Assembly (NCBI GenBank): GCA_022701365.1
Contig: JAKUHH010000080.1
Location: 560,436 to 624,435, forward strand
Length of the DNA stretch: 64,000 nucleotides
Direction of reading: 5' to 3'
Origin: Mycocentrospora acerina
Lineage: Eukaryota; Ascomycota; Dothideomycetes; Pleosporales
The position numbers and the translations under genes were made by a program. How positions within the stretch are numbered: position 1 is the stretch's first letter; every line of letters begins with the position of its first letter. This document shows, piece after piece, positions 57,798 through 64,000 of the stretch. The notes below the pieces were generated by a model. It was not told the DNA's origin. It did no database searches and worked only from the letters and a program-made list of their open reading frames with translations.

Positions 57798-59711
57798 ATG
57801 GAGTGCATGCGCGACCAGCTGCATGAAGGTGTCCTGCTCAATGGACGATATGAGACCATCGCTCCTCTCAACCATGGCTCCTTCGGCATGGTCTTTCAGG
57901 CCAAGGACATTGTGACTGGTGACACCGTTGCCATCAAAGTCATCACCAAGTCTACCGCATCTGTTAACTGCCCTTCTGCCTTCGCCGTTGACGAGCGTTC
58001 GGAAGAGCTTGGTGTTCATCTTCGCCTCGGCTCCCATCCGAATGTTGTCAATCTGCTTCAGTCATTTGAATCACAGAACCACATCTACTTGGTCTTGGAG
58101 TATTGTTCCAATGGAGATCTTTACGAAGCTATCCGTTTCGATAAGGGTCCGTTGGAGACCGAGCATGTTCGCGACTTCATGATGCAACTCGTTGGTGCTG
58201 TTGAGTATTGCCACGCAAAGGGCATCTACCACCGTGACATCAAACCCGAGAATATCTTCCTTACTCAGAGTGGCACGATGAAGCTGGGTGACTTTGGCCT
58301 CGCAACATCCGACGTCTGGTCATGGGAAATCGCCGTCGGCAGCGACAGGTATATGGCCCCCGAACAATACGACCCTACCAATGCTGGCTATTCAACCCCA
58401 AAGGCCGACATTTGGGCCATCGGCATCGTCCTTCTCAATGTATTGTTTCAACGCAACCCCTTTGCTGTCCCGGCTCGCTCAGACCCCCTGTTTGCCGACT
58501 TCGCTTTGGACCGTCAAAGTCTCTTCGATGTCTTCCCCAACATGTCTCAGGATACCTTTGAGGTCATCAGGAACTGCTTGGCGATTGACCCGGAGAAGCG
58601 AGACCTCACTGCTGTCAAGGACGCTCTTGCTCGTGCCATCTGCTTCACCACCGATGACGAGAGTTTGGATGAGTTCTGTACCGAGGAGCGCGATGCCATC
58701 ACTGTTGGTGCCAACCGTGAGCCCCTTCGCACTCCGTCTATCAGCACGCCTTCGCTTGATGCAGGTGGCTCGTTCCCGTGGGCCAAGGCTCTGGCCATGT
58801 CTCCTCCCCAGACCATTCGTCAACTCTCGGTCATCCATGACACGGAGATTTACAACGACGACATGTACCCTACTTCCTACGATGTGAAGCCAGATAACGC
58901 CTCTGCCGTGTCTTTTGTCGACTCCGGTCTGGGTTTGTCGTTCAAATCTGGTGCCATGTCTTTCAAGTCGTCTATCGTCACACAGCAGGAGCCTATCAAC
59001 ATCACACGATCCAAGCCTGTTCCCATCTCCGGATCTCTCCCAGCCAAGCCCTTCAACAGCATGGCATCTGTCTTCGGTAAGAAGCGTGATGTCTTCTCGA
59101 AGAGCTGGAGCGATCTTTGGGACGAGGAGGAAGAGGAAGCACAGTTCATTGCTGAGATTGAGAACAACTACATTCCTTTTAGTGCTACGAAGCAAGCGAA
59201 GCCTGTTGTCTCTGAGGCTGGATCCGGTGTTTCGACTCCTCGTGGTGGTCTGACGGAGCTCAAGAACCCTGCCACTGTTCACAATAGCAGGAGTCGCTCT
59301 CCCAAGGAGCGTCGTGTTACTGATCACGTCAGTGAGAGCACTGGTTTCATCTTTGAGGAGCACCAGATGCCAGCGGTGCAGCGCTTCCCGGCTTCACCCA
59401 AGCGATCTGCCGCTGATAAGTGGGCTGCCCTCGGCGACCGCCGTCGCGGTCAGCCTGGTCAACCACAGACACCGGTAAAGCCTGCCAAGTCGCCCAAGCA
59501 AGCTCAACCTAGCCCGACCTCCACTCAGAAGCGGAGCCGCGCTGGGACATGGCGACGCCCGACCCATGCTAGCCCAACCCAGCACGACCTCTTTGGTTCC
59601 TGGGAGGCAAAGGTGGATAATCGGTTCAAGAGTAAAGATTGGCGCCAACATCCCGTCTATCATGTTCAGCAGAACTTTGATGACATTGGCGACCTTGAGT
59701 GGGTGTTGTAG
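57798..59711 (+). CDS. Ser/Thr protein kinase, Ran1/Ksp1-like
   Basis: This is a single-exon 637-aa kinase resembling S. pombe Ran1/Pat1 and yeast Ksp1/Sks1, which link nutrient signals to growth and differentiation. The kinase domain spans about residues 16-290: glycine loop NHGSFGMV, Lys47 in VAIKVI, catalytic HRDIKPENIF (145-154), DFG at 165-167 and YMAPEQY. All catalytic residues are intact. The long tail is Ser/Thr-rich, with SKSWSDLWDEEEEEAQFIAE near residue 430 and SPKERRVTDH near 505, and ends DDIGDLEWVL. The ATG at 57798 is the first in frame (a second Met is at codon 4). A 1-kb pyrimidine-rich leader precedes it. Confidence 0.9.
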   Translation: MECMRDQLHEGVLLNGRYETIAPLNHGSFGMVFQAKDIVTGDTVAIKVITKSTASVNCPSAFAVDERSEELGVHLRLGSHPNVVNLLQSFESQNHIYLVLEYCSNGDLYEAIRFDKGPLETEHVRDFMMQLVGAVEYCHAKGIYHRDIKPENIFLTQSGTMKLGDFGLATSDVWSWEIAVGSDRYMAPEQYDPTNAGYSTPKADIWAIGIVLLNVLFQRNPFAVPARSDPLFADFALDRQSLFDVFPNMSQDTFEVIRNCLAIDPEKRDLTAVKDALARAICFTTDDESLDEFCTEERDAITVGANREPLRTPSISTPSLDAGGSFPWAKALAMSPPQTIRQLSVIHDTEIYNDDMYPTSYDVKPDNASAVSFVDSGLGLSFKSGAMSFKSSIVTQQEPINITRSKPVPISGSLPAKPFNSMASVFGKKRDVFSKSWSDLWDEEEEEAQFIAEIENNYIPFSATKQAKPVVSEAGSGVSTPRGGLTELKNPATVHNSRSRSPKERRVTDHVSESTGFIFEEHQMPAVQRFPASPKRSAADKWAALGDRRRGQPGQPQTPVKPAKSPKQAQPSPTSTQKRSRAGTWRRPTHASPTQHDLFGSWEAKVDNRFKSKDWRQHPVYHVQQNFDDIGDLEWVL

Positions 59712-60515
59712 GCAGTGCGCCGCAACTTGTAGTCTTGACAACTTTTCATCACTTTGATTTTTTTATTTCCTTTATTACATTTGGACAAACCCGAAATACG
59801 TTCATGGATAGCAAGAAGTATCCCTGGAGCCTCTTCGCACCTACCTCGACGGAAACGAAACCAAACAGTCAACAAATACCCCCAGGCCAGATTGCAAATT
59901 TAGAGATACCATTTTCCTTGACTCAACTCAACTCAGCGCTCATGCGCACAAACTCTACTCCTGTACGAAAGTCGTTTACTTTTGCAAGAAGACTGCACAA
60001 TAGCGCATCACAACTCCTTTTTTTTCCTTTTTGTTTGAACCATCAGCCTGTCGCTTGGTATCTCTCCTTTGTTGCTGTTTGAGGGGGCTAGGGGTTCTCT
60101 GGGGTACTTTTTGGGTATTGCATTTTGTGGAAGGAAAACCCAGAAGACAAATTTTTTCTTTTTTTTATACTTACGATGAAAGGCTTTTCATCAGACTGAT
60201 ATATGAAAGCGGCATTTGGGACGGAGTTTTTTTCAGCAGTGTTTTCTGGTTTGGTTTGCCGGCTTTTTTTTACTTCTCTGTAGGGATGATTAGTTAGTCA
60301 AGACTCGTATCCGTCTGTGATTCTGTACTCCTCTCTGAACCAAAGGGGGATTACGGAATCCGGGATTTACCCACCCACACCAAGTGTTTATTTGATTGGA
60401 GTTGTGAAAGTGAGGAAGGTGTGGTTTGAGAACGAGAAGGATTTGGAAAGAATGTATATATATTGGGTATCGATTACTGCATCTAGCACGCACACGCCTG
60501 GTTCAAGACAAACAC
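59712..60515. other. Convergent 3' regions of kinase and MMTAG2-like gene
   Basis: About 0.8 kb of T-rich sequence, with runs at 60014, 60150 and 60260, lies between convergent stops. No gene is recognised. Confidence 0.45.
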
Positions 60516-61306
60516 TCAGTCTCTTCTCTTCCTCTCAGACGTCTCGTAGGGCGACCTGCTCCGCGTGACCCGTCGACGATGCCTCTCCCTGGACCGTGAG
60601 CGCGGTCGCTCCTCGCCGACATTGCGCTCCCTTGTGCGCTCTGGGCGGTCATCCCGTCGCTTGTGGTGGCGGTCGCGGCTTCGAGATCGATGGCTGCGTC
60701 TACGATGATCTTTGTCGTCTTCTCTCAGCCTATCGCGTGACGTGGAGCGATGACGGTGTCTGTGTCTCCGCTCACGATCCCCAGAGCGACTCCGCGACCT
60801 GTGCCTCCTCCTCCTCTCCTTGTCGTCGTCGCGCCCATGTCTGCGCGACTTGTCTTTCTTCTCCCTCGTCCTCTCCTTGTCTCCAGCCGCATTCGCGTCG
60901 TCGCCTTTTGTCTCGTCGTCGCCGCCCTCCTTCTTCCCCAGCGGCACCATGTTTGCATTCTCTTCGCCCCTCACCGGGACGGGCAGCCCCATGGCGGCAA
61001 GCATGGCGTCCTCCTCTGCCTCTTTGAGTTTGCGCTTCTCCTCGCGGATGCGTTCTGCCTCTGCCTGCTTGGACTCTGCGTCGCCTTTTGCATACCAGTT
61101 CAGGTCGCGGCCTTGTTGCCAGCGGCCGACGGGCGCCATGAGCGAGTGGCCGAGGTAGTTTTCGCGCTGCGCGTCGCCTTTGACGTCTTCCCATTTGAAG
61201 TCGGCGCGGCCGCCGCTGGGAAGGAGTTAGTATGGAGTGGTTTAGGCTGGGCAAGGGGGGAGACACACCGGCTGCCTTCTTTGCGGACTGTCTGCACGAG
61301 ATCCAT
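60516..61306 (-). CDS. MMTAG2-like (multiple myeloma tumour-associated protein 2-like) nuclear protein
   Basis: Exons 61269-61306 and 60516-61215 (53-bp intron with a TACTAAC branch site) encode 245 aa. The N-terminus MDLVQTVRKEGSRGGRADF and the segment QRENYLGHSLMAPVGRWQQG followed by RDLNWYAK define this conserved eukaryotic family. A charged coiled coil (AEAERIREEKRKLKEAEEDA) follows. The last 110 residues are Arg/Ser/His-rich (RRHRSRSRSGDRERRHRHRH), ending SPYETSERKRRD. RS content suggests a role near mRNA processing, but the family function is not established. It is divergent from MED6 across 206 bp. Confidence 0.88.
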
Positions 61307-61512
61307 AGTTGGCTGGTTGTGGGGGTGGATGAGTGGTGGAGTGGTGGAGTGGTGGAGTGGACGGTGGAACGCGAACGTCCAAGGTTGCGGGCAAGGCGCG
61401 GAGGTGCTGCATGGAGCTTTGACCTCTTTTGTCGACCTCATTCGTCTCCACTAGAACATACACTCATATATACGCATACACACGTATATATATACACACA
61501 CATACAGACAAC
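61307..61512. promoter_or_regulatory. Short divergent promoter with TG/TA microsatellite
   Basis: These 206 bp separate the MMTAG2-like and MED6 start codons. A GTGGA repeat lies at about 61330-61362, and an alternating ATATA/CACACA tract (61465-61507) abuts the MED6 ATG, placing it in the MED6 leader. Confidence 0.6.
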
Positions 61513-62571
61513 ATGCCCCCCCAAATCCCGCCGCTCGACGAGCAAGAGTTCGATCTCCCCTACACGCTCCTCGGCCTCCCCGGCGGCGACCTCAACGTCC
61601 ACAACAACCAGCTCTGGTACTTCTCGTCGTCGCAGTTCTTCGAGCCGCAGTCGCACAATGTCGCGCTCCTCAACCAGTACCGCGAAGCCCCCAACGGCCA
61701 GGAAATCCTCAACGACCGCCACATGTTCCACTCGCACCTCGCCCGCCAGACGCACGGCACGCAGTTCGTCGTCGCCGCCGAGCCCCAGGGCGACGCCCAG
61801 CCATGGCTCATCCAGCGCCACAACAAGACGCAAAACGCCATGACGGAGCAGCCCGAGACGCTCGTCGAGGGCAACTGGTACACGCAGGGCACAAAGGTCC
61901 TCATGGCCCCCAGTCTCGGCGACGTGCTCAAAGCCCGCCTCCTCACCGTCGCAACACGCATCCAGCAAATGGCCGATCTGGCACAGGACCTCGACCACTG
62001 GAGCCCCGCCACAGGACACACGTACATGCCCCCGTCCTACCAAAACGACAGCGCGAAACCCACTGCCGCCGCAACAGCACCAGCGACAGCAGCCCACATC
62101 TCCAGCCCGACCCTCGCGCCCACAAACCCTGATGCAGACGCGTCCCAGCCCGCCGACCCAACCACATCCACCACCCAATTTTCTGACGACCTATTCATGC
62201 AAAGCCTCAACATGACGCACTTTTACGGCGACGAGTTTGCAGACGAAAATCCCATTACGGGCGAGCCTGGCGCGTTTGTCTTTACAAACACAGGGCGTGC
62301 CGTCGATGCGCGGAACAAGGCCCAGGAGCAGGCTGCACAAGCGCCGCCGCCGCTGCCGCTGCCGCCGCTCAAGACGGATTTGCAGAGCGTGGCGCCGAGT
62401 GTCGCACCGTCGAGTGTCGCAACACCAGGGGGTGGGGGCACGCCTGCTTCGAGTGCCGAGGCGCCGGGTGGGAAGGGTGTATCGAATAACCGGGAGGGCA
62501 AGATGAAGAGGAGGAAGAGCAGGGGACTAGCTAGTCCGACGACGAGACCGTCTACGCCAAAGGTGCCATGA
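61513..62571 (+). CDS. MED6: Mediator complex subunit 6
   Basis: Med6 is a head-module subunit of Mediator and contacts RNA polymerase II. The single exon encodes 352 aa. The conserved Med6 domain occupies about residues 10-175, with GLPGGDLNVHNNQLWYFSSS followed by QFFEPQSHNVALLNQY, FVVAAEPQGDAQPWLIQRHN and VEGNWYTQGTKVLMAPSLGD. The C-terminal half is low complexity: Ala/Thr/Pro-rich, then a basic end (GKMKRRKSRGLASPTTRPS). The ATG at 61513 is chosen because the frame upstream (from 61429) only reads the microsatellite. Confidence 0.93.
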   Translation: MPPQIPPLDEQEFDLPYTLLGLPGGDLNVHNNQLWYFSSSQFFEPQSHNVALLNQYREAPNGQEILNDRHMFHSHLARQTHGTQFVVAAEPQGDAQPWLIQRHNKTQNAMTEQPETLVEGNWYTQGTKVLMAPSLGDVLKARLLTVATRIQQMADLAQDLDHWSPATGHTYMPPSYQNDSAKPTAAATAPATAAHISSPTLAPTNPDADASQPADPTTSTTQFSDDLFMQSLNMTHFYGDEFADENPITGEPGAFVFTNTGRAVDARNKAQEQAAQAPPPLPLPPLKTDLQSVAPSVAPSSVATPGGGGTPASSAEAPGGKGVSNNREGKMKRRKSRGLASPTTRPSTPKVP

Positions 62572-62785
62572 TAGGGAAATGGGTTGGTTTAGATTAGTTT
62601 AGCTTTTTTTTTGGCTCTCTCCACGTTATAGTCATGATACCCCATTGTCCTTGTCAAGCACAATCGACCGATTGCCTCAGCTGCCTGATTACCTACTTAC
62701 TTACCTACCTACCTCACCTTTTCCTCGTTTCCCACCTACTTCCGCCCCCCCTCCTAGACACCACCTCACCTCACTTCACCTCCCC

Positions 62786-64000
62786 TCACCTCCCCTTCTG
62801 CCCCCACCACCTCTCCGCCTCCTCCATCTTCCACCCGTCAAACCGCCCCTCGGCCCTCTCCACAACCGCCCTCTCCGCCCCAACCAGCCACGTCTTCGCC
62901 AAGTGTCCATTCTTCAAATCCTCCTGAAACTTGGCTACATCCGTGCGAAAACAGTCATTGTTGACTGTGAATGCGGCGGGGCGTGTATCTTCTTCTTCAT
63001 CTTCTCCACCCCTTTCTCCTTTCCCTTCTCTTTCCCCTTCTCCCTGCTCCTCGCTATTCGACTCTTCTCCGTCTTTTGATTCTTCGACACGCTCGCCCTG
63101 ACGGGTACTAGTGGATTCCATCTTCTCGAGCAGCGCGCCGTTGGCCAGAGACGAGGGGAGCATGGAAACGAGTTTTTTCTGCTGGGGGGAGGAGAGACTG
63201 GTCCATGAGGTGGGTTCGAGGAGGAGGTGCTGCGTAAGGGGCTTGTTAGTGTCTTTTTTTTTTATTTCTTCTTCTTCTTATTCTTTTAAATATGTGGGGT
63301 GGGTGATTGGGAAGAGGAAAGAGAGAAGAAGGAGAGAAGTCATACGTAAATGTCTGCTTTTACTAGACGGCTGCAAGAGTTGGTCGTCATGTAGATGGGG
63401 TCGAAGACTTTGCTCACGGGGGTGCGGGCAGGTGGTGGTGGTTTGGCGGGCTGGGCTGCTTTGAGTGTTTCGAAGCGTTCGGGGGCTTTGCGGGTGCGTG
63501 ACGGGCGGGTGCTGGGTGGGGGAGTGGCTTTTGGCTTGCGATTTGGGGGTTTGGCAGGCTGGTTGGAAATGGAAGACCCATCTGTATTGTCGGTTATGGG
63601 TGTGGTTGTATTGGGGGACGATTGTTTTGAAGGGGGAGGTGAGGATGCTTTGGGCCTTGCGATGGGCTTTTCCAGTGCGGGTGAGGGGTCGCTATTGTCA
63701 TGGTCATGGTCATGGTTGTCGTTGTCGTCTCTCACTACAGCAAGCTTCTTTGAGCGAGGTCTTGCCGTTGCTCTTGGTTTTACTGCGGGTTTTTTGGGTG
63801 GCAAATCGTCGTTATCGTCATTTATTTCATCGTGTTTTGGTACCACAATCTCCTCTGGACTAGGCTTTGCCCTTGCCCTCGCCTTCCCTTTCGTTTTTGG
63901 CGTCGCCTTGGGCTTAGGCTCCGGGTTCGACTTTGCTTTAGCCTTTTTCGCAAGCTTCTTCATTGGTGGGGTGTCTGCATCACCATCCTCCTGGCGAGCT
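62786..64000 (-). CDS. ASX-homology (ASXH/DEUBAD) domain protein, 5' end cut by window edge
   Basis: Exon 62786-63229 joins in phase 0 over a 116-bp intron (63230-63345) to an exon running off the right edge from 63346. The N-terminal part is basic and disordered (KPKATPKTKGKARARAKPSP and RPSRTRKAPERFETLK). The ASX homology domain starts KVFDPIYMTTNSCSRLVKADIY in the first exon and continues as HLLLEPTSWTSLSSPQQKKL, VSMLPSSLANGALL and, after an acidic insert, DVAKFQEDLKNGHLAKTWL. DEUBAD domains of the ASXL type bind and activate BAP1-class deubiquitinases; here a chromatin role is inferred. A Met at 63963 could be the start, but the frame stays open to the edge. Confidence 0.85.

Overview
The window is nuclear DNA of a filamentous ascomycete (Pezizomycotina). 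The protein set is consistent with Dothideomycetes, perhaps Pleosporales, but that rank is inferred from resemblance and not tested. The evidence is short GT-AG introns (mostly 45-110 bp), compact gene-dense blocks with genes on both strands, and fungal-type families: Pma1 proton ATPase, Ctf4/Mcl1, a fungal rhodopsin-like membrane protein, Ran1/Ksp1 kinase and Med6. I see no operons, phage, CRISPR arrays, rRNA genes or convincing tRNA genes. Exon boundaries were read by hand from reading frame, splice signals and family continuity.

Layout. 1-29.2 kb is a housekeeping block: an MFS transporter cut by the left edge, the splicing factor Cwc21 divergent from the eIF2-assembly factor Cdc123, an F-box-like protein, ribosomal protein uS14 (S29) divergent from Ctf4, alpha-tubulin, a small type-I membrane protein, a small F-box-like protein, RNA polymerase III subunit RPC2, an RS/RGG-rich protein, splicing factor SF3b subunit 2, an aldo-keto reductase and the plasma-membrane H+-ATPase. 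30.5-41.6 kb looks more accessory: a secreted carboxylesterase, a seven-helix rhodopsin-like protein, a Cyc2-like flavoprotein reductase, an Atr1-type MFS transporter and a maltose-type sugar permease.

41.6-52.7 kb is a visibly AT-rich, gene-poor island. It holds two unrecognised multi-exon genes (818 aa, chromatin-like; 550 aa) and a broken RING-finger gene. In my reconstruction all eight introns of the two intact genes are phase 1, unlike every other multi-intron gene here. 52.7-64 kb returns to housekeeping genes: enolase-phosphatase E1 with four unusually long introns, a 3.1 kb stretch without a recognised gene, a Ran1/Ksp1-type kinase, MMTAG2-like protein divergent from Med6, and an ASXH/DEUBAD-domain protein cut by the right edge.

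The genes mostly serve core processes rather than one pathway: mRNA splicing (Cwc21, SF3b2, RS protein, possibly MMTAG2), transcription (RPC2, Med6), translation (uS14, Cdc123), replication and cohesion (Ctf4), cytoskeleton, and membrane energisation with H+-coupled uptake or efflux (Pma1 with three MFS carriers). The best candidates for undescribed biology are the AT-rich island genes with uniform phase-1 introns, the zinc-ligand-poor uS14, the translatable Cwc21 intron, and the open reading frame upstream of the first ATG of the Cyc2-like gene.
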